A DNA stretch of 64,000 nt. Origin: SAR86 cluster bacterium SAR86A (GTDB lineage: Bacteria; Pseudomonadota; Gammaproteobacteria; Magnimaribacterales; D2472). Below are positions 29,443-38,618 of this stretch, piece by piece. How positions within the stretch are numbered: position 1 is the first letter of the stretch; each line of letters opens with the position of its first letter. Location: the NCBI GenBank assembly GCA_000252525.1, contig JH611156.1:348785-412784 (forward strand). The letters run 5' to 3'. The notes below the pieces were generated by a model. That model was given only the letters and a program-made list of their open reading frames with translations. It did no database searches and had not been told where the DNA came from. A program made the position numbers and the translations under genes.

Positions 29443-30118
29443 ATTTAATTATCCGAAATTAGAAAGGGTTGATACAGAAATTGGTAGACATTATAGAGAT
29501 TCAAACAACAATTTAGTTCCAAGCGTAACTACTGTTTTATCTGGCACCTCAGATAATAAAGATGGCATTGAAAAGTGGAGAAAAAAAGTTGGAGACATTG
29601 AAGCAGATCGGATCATGAAGCAAAGCACTGATATTGGTACGGCAGTCCATGAGGCCATTGAAAAATTTTTGGGTAATAATGATTGGGATCATTTTCAAGA
29701 CACTAGTGATCAGATCATGGCTAGAAAAATGACTTCTAAATTTGTTGATTTAGGCCTAAACAAAATCTCACAAGTCTGGGGACTAGAAGTAGGTTTAATT
29801 TTAGATAATTTATATGCTGGGACCGCTGATTGTGTAGGAACCTATGGTGACGTTCCTTCGTTGATAGACTTTAAGACCGCTCGGCGCATAAAAAAAAGAG
29901 AATGGATTGAAGATTACTTTCTTCAAGGATGTGCATATGCAAATGCACATAATGTGATGTTTAATACTGAAATAAAGCAAATTGTAATTTTAATGGTTGA
30001 TAGGGACTTAATGTTCAAAGAATTTATTGTTAGATCAGATGAATTTACATTTCTCACTGAAAAATGGAAAAAAAGACTTATAACTTTCAAAAACAAATAT
30101 AGCGACATAAGAGGATAA
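29435..30118 (+). CDS. Phage-type PD-(D/E)XK exonuclease (MGME1/Cas4-like fold)
   Basis: A 227-residue nuclease. Conserved residues lie in order: H72 (GTAVHEAIEKF), E118 (WGLEVGL), D132 (AGTADCVG), D145-x-K147 (LIDFKTA) and Q164 in YFLQGCAYANAH, the RecB/MGME1-like signature. It resembles single-gene exonucleases of marine T7-like phages and mitochondrial MGME1. The cysteine cluster of Cas4 iron-sulfur proteins is missing. It overlaps the TPR-sulfotransferase by eight bases and is two bases before the S51 peptidase, so it is embedded in a bacterial-type transcript. Role unknown, possibly DNA repair. Confidence 0.7.
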   Translation: MNKFNYPKLERVDTEIGRHYRDSNNNLVPSVTTVLSGTSDNKDGIEKWRKKVGDIEADRIMKQSTDIGTAVHEAIEKFLGNNDWDHFQDTSDQIMARKMTSKFVDLGLNKISQVWGLEVGLILDNLYAGTADCVGTYGDVPSLIDFKTARRIKKREWIEDYFLQGCAYANAHNVMFNTEIKQIVILMVDRDLMFKEFIVRSDEFTFLTEKWKKRLITFKNKYSDIRG

Positions 30119-30120
30119 TA

Positions 30121-30819
30121 ATGAGACAAATTATTGCAATTGGTGGTGGAGGATTTGGAAGAGAAATCAAAGATCTTAAAATTGAGAAGTATATTGTAGA
30201 ACAATGTCGGAGTGAGAATCCAAATATATGTTTTATCCCAACTGCAACAGGTGATGATCAAGGCTATATAGATAATTTTTATAAAGCCTTTGATTCATTA
30301 GGTTGTAAAACTTCACATATAAATTTCTTCAAAAGAACAATTAATTTAGAAGATCATATCAAAGATCAAGATATTTTTTTTATTGGTGGCGGTAATACTA
30401 AAAGCATGCTTGCTGTCTGGCGAGATTGGGGCTTAGACAAGCTTTTATATAATGCTTATAAGAAAGGAGCTATTTTAAGTGGTGTCAGTGCAGGAGCAAT
30501 TTGTTGGTTTGAACAGGGCATTACTGACTCTTGGAAAGAACATCAGGCTATAATTCCATGCCTAGGTTTTGTTAAAGGTATATGTTGTCCGCATTATGAT
30601 GAGGAGCCAGAGCGGATTCCTTTTGTAAAAAAAATTTTAGAAGGCAATGAAATCGATGAATGTATTGCGATTGAAGGTTTTTGCGCACTTCATTTAATTA
30701 ATGATTTGCCAACATATTCTGTAAGCTTTGGAAATGGTAATAATTGTTTTTTAGTTAATAGAAAAAAATCTATAATACAGCATAACAAACTTAAAAATAT
30801 AGAGGAAATACAATTATGA
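30121..30819 (+). CDS. Peptidase S51 family (dipeptidase E-like)
   Basis: A 232-residue cytoplasmic serine peptidase. The nucleophile S123 is in SGVSAGAICWF, and the preceding IGGGNTKSMLAVW (about residues 88-100) and CPHYDEEPER are family-typical. PepE relatives cleave alpha-aspartyl dipeptides, but this subgroup is broader. It could process imported peptides. It overlaps the next gene by four bases. Confidence 0.85.
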   Translation: MRQIIAIGGGGFGREIKDLKIEKYIVEQCRSENPNICFIPTATGDDQGYIDNFYKAFDSLGCKTSHINFFKRTINLEDHIKDQDIFFIGGGNTKSMLAVWRDWGLDKLLYNAYKKGAILSGVSAGAICWFEQGITDSWKEHQAIIPCLGFVKGICCPHYDEEPERIPFVKKILEGNEIDECIAIEGFCALHLINDLPTYSVSFGNGNNCFLVNRKKSIIQHNKLKNIEEIQL

Positions 30820-31193
30820 AGATAGCGAATGCATTATCTATAGTCCTAGGCGTAGTCTTGTTTTTGATAGCTGCTCAATGGATATTTACGCCTGCAACTG
30901 CTGCTGAAACATTAAGTATGCCATTTTTGGAGGGCGATGCTCGAAATACTCAAATAAGAGACTTTACAGCATTTTTCTTAGCTACTTCAATAATGTGTTT
31001 TTTGTCTTTTTTTACAAAAAAGTATGAATTTATATTTTGTTGTGGATTAGTTTATATGTTTGCAGCAATATTTAATGTTATTTCAAGTATCTATCATGGA
31101 GCTCCACTTGGCTTATCATCTCTTATATCAGAAATAGTTTTTACATCTATGGCATACATAGCTGCTTTAAATTTTAAAAAAGCTCATAAATAG
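30816..31193 (+). CDS. Four-helix membrane protein, unknown function
   Basis: A 125-residue protein with four hydrophobic segments (about residues 6-24, 50-66, 70-92, 98-118). The layout resembles DUF4345-type small membrane proteins, with IRDFTAFFLATSIMCF in the second helix. No function can be assigned. Translationally coupled to the S51 peptidase (ATGA), and overlapping the convergent nitroreductase by ten bases. Confidence 0.65.
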   Translation: MKIANALSIVLGVVLFLIAAQWIFTPATAAETLSMPFLEGDARNTQIRDFTAFFLATSIMCFLSFFTKKYEFIFCCGLVYMFAAIFNVISSIYHGAPLGLSSLISEIVFTSMAYIAALNFKKAHK

Positions 31194-31735
31194 GATACAA
31201 AATCATCAATTTCAAGATTAGGAATTTTTTTCTTGTTGCCAACCTCTGTTCCAACATATAAATAACCTAATATTTCTTGATGATCTTTAAGGTTTAGATT
31301 TTCCTGAACAACTTTGTTAAATGCCATTTTGCCAGTTCTCCAAATACATGCATAATTCATTGCATTTAATGCAAGCATTATATTTTGAGCAGCAGCAGCG
31401 GTTGATAATTTTTGCTCGATAGGTGGTACTTTAGGATGCTCCTTAAAGGTATTAACAAGAATTATTATCATTGGTGCTCTGTAGGGAGCATTTTTATATT
31501 TTTCTAGAACTTCATCAGCTATATTAGGAATCGTCTTTCCAAAATTAAAAAAAATATCTGACAACTTATCTAGGCCATCTTCTTTTACTTCAATAAAACT
31601 ACTAGTTCTTAGCCATGCATGATCAGGTGCTCGAAGAGCAGCTTTGTATACCGTTTCCATTTCATCTTTAGATGGAATTGGATTTGATAATGTTCTTGCA
31701 GATACTCTATTAAGTATATTATCTAATGCATCCAT
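31184..31735 (-). CDS. Nitroreductase-family flavoprotein (YdjA-like)
   Basis: A 183-residue FMN enzyme. The start RVSARTLSNPIPSKDEM, then AALRAPDHAWLRT (about residues 33-45), and AAAAQNIMLALNAMNYACIWRTG (about 113-135) match YdjA, a compact nitroreductase lacking helices of larger relatives. It uses NAD(P)H to reduce nitro or quinone-like compounds; the natural substrate is unknown. Alone on this strand. Confidence 0.88.
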   Translation of the reverse strand: MDALDNILNRVSARTLSNPIPSKDEMETVYKAALRAPDHAWLRTSSFIEVKEDGLDKLSDIFFNFGKTIPNIADEVLEKYKNAPYRAPMIIILVNTFKEHPKVPPIEQKLSTAAAAQNIMLALNAMNYACIWRTGKMAFNKVVQENLNLKDHQEILGYLYVGTEVGNKKKIPNLEIDDFVSYL

Positions 31736-31794
31736 TAAATTCTTTTATTTTTGAGGTTAATATATAAAAAAATGTAATTATATAGAGAAAATTT

Positions 31795-31947
31795 ATGTTA
31801 TATCAAATCGGTTTAATAGTATTGATTGTTTATGTAGCTCTTGTGTTATCAAAAAGATTTAATTCAACTAAAAATGGTAATGATTTAATTTATGAAGATG
31901 AAATGGATGACGAAGAGTTAAGTTCTATCGACGAAGAAATTCACTAA
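31795..31947 (+). CDS. Small membrane protein, 50 residues, with acidic tail
   Basis: An ATG at 31795 with TAGAGAAA about 6 bases before it opens 51 codons. A single helix (about residues 3-18, YQIGLIVLIVYVALVL) is followed by KRF and a very acidic tail (EDEMDDEELSSIDEEIH). The layout mirrors the 43-residue protein at 5.9 kb with inverted charge order. Its TAA shares bases 31944-31947 with the stop of the opposing BCCT gene. No family recognised. Confidence 0.5.
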   Translation: MLYQIGLIVLIVYVALVLSKRFNSTKNGNDLIYEDEMDDEELSSIDEEIH

Positions 31948-33434
31948 TTGATGATTTCTTCTTTTAAGGACTTAAGGAATTGTTTACAAGCAAATACAAC
32001 AATTAGAGCAAATGGAACTCCCGTAATTACAACTGAGGTTTGAAGGGCAGTCAATCCACCAGCGTAGAGCAAAACAGCAGCTAAAACTCCTAGTAAGATC
32101 GCCCAAGTAATTCTTGAAAGCATAGGCGAATCATCATTTATATTTGACTGACTCTTTGATGAAAGCATTGAGGCAACTAATGCTCCTGAATCAGATGAGG
32201 TGACAAAAAAAGTAACAATTAATATTAAAGATAGTATAGATAAAAATTGAGCTATTGGATAAACATCAAATAATGTAAATAAAGCTACTGGCAGGTTACT
32301 GCTTACCATTTCGCTAATTTGACTAGTTTCGTTTATTACCTGATAAATTGCAGCATTTCCAAATACTCCCATCCATATAAAAACTATTGCAGATGGAACG
32401 AATAAAACACCAATAATAAATTCTTTAATCGATCTTCCATAGGAAATTCTTGCTATAAATAGTGAAACAAATGGAGCCCATGCAAACCACCAAGCATAAT
32501 AGAATAGGGTCCATCCATTTTGCCAAGATGTATCATTGTAAACTTCTGTCCATGTAGCTGATTGAATCAATGTATTTAAGTAAGCACCAAAATTCTGAAT
32601 CAACGCATTTATGATAAATATCGTAGGCCCAAGAATAAATATAAACAACAACAGAGATATTGCTAATACCATATTAATTTGGGAAAGTTTTTTAATACCA
32701 GAGTCTAAACCTAATGAAACACTTACAAGACCAATTGCAGTGATGAAGGCAATAATCATTAGTTGATTTATGAAATTTTCATTTATTTCAAATACATGGT
32801 TTAAACCTGCACTAATTTGAACTGTACCCAATCCAAGAGAAGTTGTAACTCCAAATACAGTTGTGAGTATGGCAATGACATCTATAGTGATAGCAAGATT
32901 TTTATTTGAAGCAACCTTCGATCCTAAAAGAGAACTTACTCTAAAGGGTAGATTTTTATTATATGAAGCAAAAGCAAAACATAATCCTAATGATGAATAA
33001 ATTGCCCATCCATGTAGTCCCCAATGTAAATTTGCTAATCCAATTGCTTTACCAGCATTATATGAAACGTTGCCATCAATCATTCCTGGATATGAATTTA
33101 AATGCATTATAGGTTCAGCTACACCATAAAAGAGAAGACCAATTCCTAGACCTGCACTAAATAGCATTGCGATCCAATTGGTATATGAATAAGCAGGAGT
33201 AGCACCTGAGCCTCCTAATTTAATATCTTTATACCTAGTAAATAAAAGATATATGGAAAATACTAAAAAACCATTAGCCAATAAAATAATCATCCAACCA
33301 AGATATTTAGACAAAAAAGTTTGTAAATTTAAGAAAAAAACCTCTGAAACAGATGAATTTAATGAAACTACAGTCGTTATAAAGATTATTGAAGCAACAG
33401 CAGTGAAAAATCGAGATTTACTAATATTATTCAT
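31944..33434 (-). CDS. BCCT-family betaine/choline-type transporter
   Basis: A 496-residue, 12-helix transporter with canonical family signatures: HWGLHGWAIYSSLGL in helix 4 and GWTLFYYAWWFAWAPFVSLFIARISYGRSIKEF in helix 8, then WMGVFGNAAIY. The aromatic box that binds trimethylammonium or dimethylsulfonium groups is intact, unlike in the paralogue at 26 kb. Likely substrates are glycine betaine, choline or DMSP, imported with Na+ or H+. Divergent from the TonB receptor at 33.7 kb. Confidence 0.92.
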   Translation of the reverse strand: MNNISKSRFFTAVASIIFITTVVSLNSSVSEVFFLNLQTFLSKYLGWMIILLANGFLVFSIYLLFTRYKDIKLGGSGATPAYSYTNWIAMLFSAGLGIGLLFYGVAEPIMHLNSYPGMIDGNVSYNAGKAIGLANLHWGLHGWAIYSSLGLCFAFASYNKNLPFRVSSLLGSKVASNKNLAITIDVIAILTTVFGVTTSLGLGTVQISAGLNHVFEINENFINQLMIIAFITAIGLVSVSLGLDSGIKKLSQINMVLAISLLLFIFILGPTIFIINALIQNFGAYLNTLIQSATWTEVYNDTSWQNGWTLFYYAWWFAWAPFVSLFIARISYGRSIKEFIIGVLFVPSAIVFIWMGVFGNAAIYQVINETSQISEMVSSNLPVALFTLFDVYPIAQFLSILSLILIVTFFVTSSDSGALVASMLSSKSQSNINDDSPMLSRITWAILLGVLAAVLLYAGGLTALQTSVVITGVPFALIVVFACKQFLKSLKEEIIN

Positions 33435-33668
33435 TTTTTAGGTTTTAAGTGAAACATAATTGAATTCAATAATCCAGTTATAAGATTTTTATATTAATTA
33501 ATATCAGTATCAGTTATATGTATATTGCATGATATTTTTAAGATGTTATTATTACCCCAAGACCGATTTACAGAAATTGCTGGTCTATAAATATGGCTAA
33601 ACTTCTCTAGGGGGGAATGTCTCTGGGGGTACCAGGCTTGTTTATTTTGCAATTTATATTAACTAACT
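33435..33668. other. 234-base intergenic leader with G-runs and a hairpin
   Basis: This is the longest gap in the window, between the divergent BCCT and TonB-receptor genes. It contains an imperfect hairpin (AGACC 33560-33564 with GGTCT 33582-33586; inner ATTT/AAAT) and two G-runs (33610-33615 and 33625-33629) that stand out in AT-rich DNA. A CCCC at 33555-33558 could pair with either G-run. No known riboswitch motif was recognised. It probably carries the promoters of both genes. Confidence 0.35.
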
Positions 33669-33680
33669 ATGAGGATTCAT

Positions 33681-36176
33681 ATGTTTAATTTAATTAAAAC
33701 AAAAGAACAACTTAATAATTTAAAAAATAAGGTTTCTTTGGGTGTTCTTGGTGCAGTTGCTGCGATGATACCGCAAACAGCTGAATCACAAGAGCGGCAA
33801 ATAGAAGAGGTTGTTGTTTCTGCTACTAAGAAGGATGAAAGTGCTTCTAAAATACCAGTTACAGTTACAGCTTTGACTGAAGAGACTCTTAAAGAAATGA
33901 ATGTTTCTAATTTTGACGAGTATGTCGAATATTTACCAAACGTAACAAGTGGTGGACGAGGTCCAGGACAGTCGACTATTTACATTAGAGGTTTGGCAGT
34001 TGACTCAGTTAACGTCATGCTTGCTACAGCAGCTGGTTCACAACCAAATGTTGCTTTATACATTGATGAGCAACCAGCTCAAGTTCCTGGAAGAAATCTT
34101 GACGTATATGTTGCTGATATGGAAAGGGTTGAAGTATTGCCTGGACCACAAGGAACATTATTTGGAGCAAGTTCACAGGCTGGTACTGTAAGACTTATTA
34201 CAAATAAACCAAAATTCGATACTTTTGAAGGTGGCTTTAATACGTCAACCTTTGCTACTTATAGCGGTGATCCAAGTAATTCACTTGATGCTTTTATAAA
34301 TATACCTATTAATGATGCCTGGTCCATTAGAGGTGTATTCTATAATTCAACACAAGGTGGATATATTGATAATGTTGGGGGAACAGTTTCTTCACAAGGA
34401 AAAGGATCTTTTGCTTCTTTAGTCCCAGTTGGAAGATTTAAAACTACAGATAATTCTGAGTTGGTTGAGAAAAACTTTAACGAGGCAACTTATGAAGGTT
34501 TTAGATTGTCATCAAGAATGGCCTTTAATGATAATTGGGAACTTCTTGTAACTCACATTGATCAACAACTAGAATCTGACGGTGTTTGGGACTATGACCC
34601 AGCTGTTGGTGATCTTGAAGTAATGAGGTTCCAACCAGACACTTTAGAAGATTCTTTTGATCAAACTGCTATTACTCTTGATGGAAGAATGGGTATGTTA
34701 GATGTTTTATACACTGGTTCATTCTTAAACAGAGAAGCAGACCAAACAGTTGATTACACTGGATATATTAATACCGGTGCTTATATGCCTTATTATACTT
34801 GCGCATATTGGGGTTCACAGCTAGCAAATGCTGGAATGATTCCGACTTGTGGAAGTTCTGAAGTAAGAGTAGATGTTGTTGATGAGAATGAAAGAACAAC
34901 TCATGAGTTCAGAGTTAGCACTAATGAGTTGAGTGAACTACCTTTCTCATTTACAGCAGGTGTTTTTATTGAAGAAAGTGTACTAGATACTCAAAATGAT
35001 TTTGGATACCTAGGATTTTTAGATTTAATTCCATTATTAGGATACGCAGTTCCTAATAACCAAATTATTTCTGGTGTTTATGCAAATAACCCTAATCCTA
35101 GACCTCCAGAATACAGATTCTTTAATGATATAACCAGAACTGATGAGCAGATTGCTTACTTTGCTGAAGTTACACTTCCAATAACAGATCAGCTAAGCTT
35201 TACTCTTGGAATGAGAGATTATGAGCTTGATTTAGATTATGAGGGACAATCTAAATTTGGTCTTTTAACAAGTAATTCTCAATCGGGAAGGGACTACAAT
35301 AGTACAGCTGGACATACTGATCAGCCAATAACTGAAAATGATACTATTACAAAGTTCACTGCAAGTTATCAAAAAGATGAAAATACTCTCATGTACTTTA
35401 CTAGATCCGAAGGTTATAGACCTGGTGGCTGGAACAGAAATGCTGGTGTAACTCCAAAATGTAGAGGATATGCTACAACTGATCCAAACTATTGTGGTGG
35501 TAGCCCAGGTGACGGTACATACAGAGCTGACATACCATTAGCTTATAAATCTGACGAAGTGTTGAATACTGAAATCGGTATTAAGACTCTTCTAATGGAT
35601 GGAGCAATGAGACTTAATGCAACATACTACAACATTGAATGGACAGGTATTCAGGTATCACAGTTTGATCCAGTTCATGTTAACTTTATTACGTTTGTTG
35701 AGAATGCAGCTAACGCTGATATAAGTGGTGTAGAGGCAGATATGCTTTGGTATCCTAGTGATACTTTGACTGTTGCAGCAGCGATTTCACTAAATGATAC
35801 TGAAATTGTTGAAGACGTTGCTAAAACAATTCCAATTGTTGATATTGGTAATGCTCTACCTTTAGCACCAAAAAGACAGTGGAATGTTAGACTTAGAAAA
35901 GATATGGGAGCAAATGATGGTTACTTACAAGTAGTCTATAAGAGTGCTTCTGAAACATACAACTCTTTTGAGGCAGCAAAGGTTAAAGATCAACCTTCAT
36001 ATGAAATAATTGACTTAGCTTATGGTATGACAATTAATGATGTTGATGTTGAATTCTTTATCAGAAATGCTGGTGATGAAAGAGCAAACCTTTACTATAA
36101 TGATCAGGATGATATTCCAAGAATAACAACCAATAGACCTAGAAATATGGGTGTAAGATTATCTTATAGTTTCTAA
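33681..36176 (+). CDS. TonB-dependent outer-membrane receptor
   Basis: About 831 residues from ATG 33681, preferred over the ATG at 33669 because GAGG lies seven bases before it. The N-terminal polar stretch and hydrophobic signal (VSLGVLGAVAAMIPQTAES) precede the TonB box IEEVVVSATKKD. The plug has RVEVLPGPQGTLFGASSQAG and the barrel ends MGVRLSYSF. It is related throughout to the receptor at 22.8 kb, including a Cys-bracketed loop (CAYWGSQLANAGMIPTC) at the position of that protein's Tyr-rich loop. It sits next to a BCCT transporter, so both may serve one solute class. Confidence 0.9.
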   Translation: MFNLIKTKEQLNNLKNKVSLGVLGAVAAMIPQTAESQERQIEEVVVSATKKDESASKIPVTVTALTEETLKEMNVSNFDEYVEYLPNVTSGGRGPGQSTIYIRGLAVDSVNVMLATAAGSQPNVALYIDEQPAQVPGRNLDVYVADMERVEVLPGPQGTLFGASSQAGTVRLITNKPKFDTFEGGFNTSTFATYSGDPSNSLDAFINIPINDAWSIRGVFYNSTQGGYIDNVGGTVSSQGKGSFASLVPVGRFKTTDNSELVEKNFNEATYEGFRLSSRMAFNDNWELLVTHIDQQLESDGVWDYDPAVGDLEVMRFQPDTLEDSFDQTAITLDGRMGMLDVLYTGSFLNREADQTVDYTGYINTGAYMPYYTCAYWGSQLANAGMIPTCGSSEVRVDVVDENERTTHEFRVSTNELSELPFSFTAGVFIEESVLDTQNDFGYLGFLDLIPLLGYAVPNNQIISGVYANNPNPRPPEYRFFNDITRTDEQIAYFAEVTLPITDQLSFTLGMRDYELDLDYEGQSKFGLLTSNSQSGRDYNSTAGHTDQPITENDTITKFTASYQKDENTLMYFTRSEGYRPGGWNRNAGVTPKCRGYATTDPNYCGGSPGDGTYRADIPLAYKSDEVLNTEIGIKTLLMDGAMRLNATYYNIEWTGIQVSQFDPVHVNFITFVENAANADISGVEADMLWYPSDTLTVAAAISLNDTEIVEDVAKTIPIVDIGNALPLAPKRQWNVRLRKDMGANDGYLQVVYKSASETYNSFEAAKVKDQPSYEIIDLAYGMTINDVDVEFFIRNAGDERANLYYNDQDDIPRITTNRPRNMGVRLSYSF

Positions 36177-36194
36177 AGGTAATAGAAATTAATC

Positions 36195-36219
36195 AAAAGG
36201 CCAGTTTATCTGGCCTTTT
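36195..36219 (+). terminator. Rho-independent terminator after the TonB receptor
   Basis: AAAAGGCCAG (36195-36204) pairs with CTGGCCTTTT (36210-36219) around TTTAT, followed by more T. It separates the receptor from the TPR-sulfotransferase that starts at 36236. Confidence 0.9.
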
Positions 36220-36235
36220 TTAATATAATAAATAA

Positions 36236-38191
36236 ATGATTTCAAAAGAATCAACAGTCAAAAAAATTCAAAAAGAGATTTCTTCTCAAAAATATGATGA
36301 AGCAATAAAGCTTATTGAACATAATAAAAGAGACTTAGTTGAGATTGATTATTGGTATTATTTATCTTTATGTTCAAGATATTCAAAAAAATATAATGAA
36401 GCCTTAGTAATTTTGAATAACGTTATTAAAATTGATCCTAGTTATGCAAGAGCTTACCAAGAATTTGGACATAATTATTTCAAACTTAATAATTATAAAA
36501 TGTCTCTAAAAAGCTACTTAAGAGCTGTTAGATATAACCCTACACTTCATGCGTCATGGCTTGGAATTCTTGGAATTAAAAATGTTGAACAAAACATAAT
36601 TGATTTAGCTACTCAAAATGTTTTGTATCTTAAAAATTTACCTCCAGAACTAAAGTCTGTAAGCAGCTTTATTTATGAAGGAAAGTATAAAAAAGCAGAT
36701 CATCTTTGTAGAGATTTTCTTAAAAATCATCCACATCACATCGAAGCTATGCGATTGCTAGCAAAAATTGGAAAGGAGCTGCATGTTTATGATGATAGTG
36801 AGTTTCTTTTAGAAAGCTGCTTGATGTTTGATAAAGATAATTTTGATGTAGCACTTGATTATATAGATGTCCTTATTAAGAGACAAAAATATGCTAAAGC
36901 TCTTGAGGAGGCTGAAAAGTTATATTCAAAAGATAAAGATAACTTGAGATTTATGATTGCGTATGCAGTAACTCTTCAACAAACAAATAAACAAGAAGAA
37001 GCTCTTGAACTTTATAACAAAATTTTAAATATTGATAAAAAAAATCCAGAAATTTTAGTATCAAAAGGACATCTTCAAAAAACATTTGGAGATTTAAAAG
37101 GCTCTATAGATTCCTATAAAAAATCTTACAAAATCGACCAGTATTATGGAGATGCATATTGGAGTTTGGCCAATTTAAAAACATATCAATTTAATGATGA
37201 AGAGATAATGCAACTTGAAAAAATGACTCAAGATGAATTCATCAATGACAATGAAAAAATTTATATGAGTTTTGCTTTGGGTAAAGCCTTTGAAGACAGA
37301 GGTGAATATGATAAATCCTTTACAAATTATCAAAATGGTAATTCTCTTAAAAAAGAGTTTACCAAATTTGATTTAAAACTTTTTGACGAGGAATGTAAGA
37401 ATCAAAAAGAAGTATGCACACGTGATTTATTTGATTCTAAGGCAGATTGGGGTCTAGAAACAAAGGAACCTATATTTGTTCTAGGACTCCCAAGAGTTGG
37501 CTCTACATTAATTGAACAAATCTTGGCCTCACATTCCATGGTTGAGGCAACTCATGAATTACCAAATATTTTAGCTTTATCACATAAATTGAATCTTAGA
37601 AAAGTACAAGAAAAAACCTCGAGATATCCTGAAATATTATTATCTTTATCCGCACCTCAACTTAAGATGATAGGAGAGCAGTATATTAAAGACGCTGAAA
37701 TTTTTAGAACAAATAAACCTTTTTTTATAGATAAAATGCCAAATAATTTTAGGCATATTGGACTTATTAAATTAATTTTACCTAATGCAAAAATTATAGA
37801 CATAAGAAGAAATTCAATGTCAGCATGTTTTTCATGTTACAAACAACTTTTTGCTGAAGGTCAAGAATTTACATATGACTTTGGTGACTTAGCTGGATAC
37901 TATAATAATTATGTTGAGTTAATGGAACACTGGAATCAGGTTTTACCAAATCAAATTTTATCTATCAAATATGAAGATCTTGTAAACGATTTTGAAAATT
38001 CAGTTAATAAAATCCTTAATTATTGCAATTTAGATTTTGAAGACGAATGTTTAAGTTTTTATAAAAATAAAAGATCTGTAAGAACACCTAGTTCTGAACA
38101 AGTTAGGCAACCAATATACAAAAAAGGTCTAGATTATTGGAAAAATTATGATGTTTATTTAGGAGATCTTAAAAGAGATTTAAAGTATTGA
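36236..38191 (+). CDS. TPR-repeat sulfotransferase (second copy)
   Basis: A 651-residue paralogue of the protein at 27.5 kb with the same architecture: TPR array (about residues 15-390) then sulfotransferase. PAPS-binding VLGLPRVGSTLIEQ is near residues 419-432, followed by DIRRNSMSACFSCYKQLF and the C-terminal SSEQVRQPIYKKGLDYWKNY. The similarity is strongest in the catalytic half and lower in the TPR arm, as expected if the two recognise different acceptors. It begins only 17 bases after the terminator hairpin. Confidence 0.85.
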   Translation: MISKESTVKKIQKEISSQKYDEAIKLIEHNKRDLVEIDYWYYLSLCSRYSKKYNEALVILNNVIKIDPSYARAYQEFGHNYFKLNNYKMSLKSYLRAVRYNPTLHASWLGILGIKNVEQNIIDLATQNVLYLKNLPPELKSVSSFIYEGKYKKADHLCRDFLKNHPHHIEAMRLLAKIGKELHVYDDSEFLLESCLMFDKDNFDVALDYIDVLIKRQKYAKALEEAEKLYSKDKDNLRFMIAYAVTLQQTNKQEEALELYNKILNIDKKNPEILVSKGHLQKTFGDLKGSIDSYKKSYKIDQYYGDAYWSLANLKTYQFNDEEIMQLEKMTQDEFINDNEKIYMSFALGKAFEDRGEYDKSFTNYQNGNSLKKEFTKFDLKLFDEECKNQKEVCTRDLFDSKADWGLETKEPIFVLGLPRVGSTLIEQILASHSMVEATHELPNILALSHKLNLRKVQEKTSRYPEILLSLSAPQLKMIGEQYIKDAEIFRTNKPFFIDKMPNNFRHIGLIKLILPNAKIIDIRRNSMSACFSCYKQLFAEGQEFTYDFGDLAGYYNNYVELMEHWNQVLPNQILSIKYEDLVNDFENSVNKILNYCNLDFEDECLSFYKNKRSVRTPSSEQVRQPIYKKGLDYWKNYDVYLGDLKRDLKY

Positions 38192-38214
38192 TCTTATGAA
38201 AAAATCAATTAGGA

Positions 38215-38220
38215 TATAAT
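38215..38220 (+). promoter_or_regulatory. -10 box of the MAPEG gene
   Basis: TATAAT lies 17 bases before the ATG at 38238, with AGAGAGGA as ribosome site right after it. No good -35 hexamer at 16-18 bases was found. Confidence 0.35.
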
Positions 38221-38237
38221 TTAGAGAGGAAAATATT

Positions 38238-38618
38238 ATGGTTGAATTATTAGTTTATGTCTTACTTTTTTATGTTTTACATCTTTTCTTAAGAATGAGC
38301 TTTTCTTTGCACAAAGTCCCTTTCTTAGAATGGACTTATACTGGTGGAGATATTTCTAATATGACAGATCTGTCTGCCAGAATGACATTAGCAGCAGATA
38401 ATCTAAGACAATCGCTACCAGTTTTCCTCGTATTTTGTGTTTTGTCTCTAATTAATAATGTTGATAATCTAATGCTAGCTAAAGTATGGTTTGGCTTCAG
38501 AATACTTTACCTAATTGGAGCGATGTTGAACTTATATAGATTTCCTTTAATTAGACCAGTGATATGGCTACCTTCAATAGTGGCTTTAGTAATGATGGGT
38601 TTAAATATTATAAGTTAA
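38238..38618 (+). CDS. MAPEG-family membrane protein
   Basis: A 126-residue, four-helix protein. The MAPEG pattern is visible as ARMTLAADNLRQSLPVFLVF (about residues 46-65), where the Asn and the following polar residue match the glutathione-site motif, and WFGFRILYLIGAMLNLYRFPLIRP (about 82-105). Bacterial members are often uncharacterised; human relatives are membrane glutathione transferases and eicosanoid enzymes. Its stop is shared with the opposing gene. Confidence 0.8.
   Translation: MVELLVYVLLFYVLHLFLRMSFSLHKVPFLEWTYTGGDISNMTDLSARMTLAADNLRQSLPVFLVFCVLSLINNVDNLMLAKVWFGFRILYLIGAMLNLYRFPLIRPVIWLPSIVALVMMGLNIIS

Noticed and set aside
29435-30118. Cas4-like nuclease as a sign of a CRISPR-Cas system
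   Set aside because: The cysteines that bind the Cas4 iron-sulfur cluster are missing, and no repeats, cas1 or other cas genes are present.
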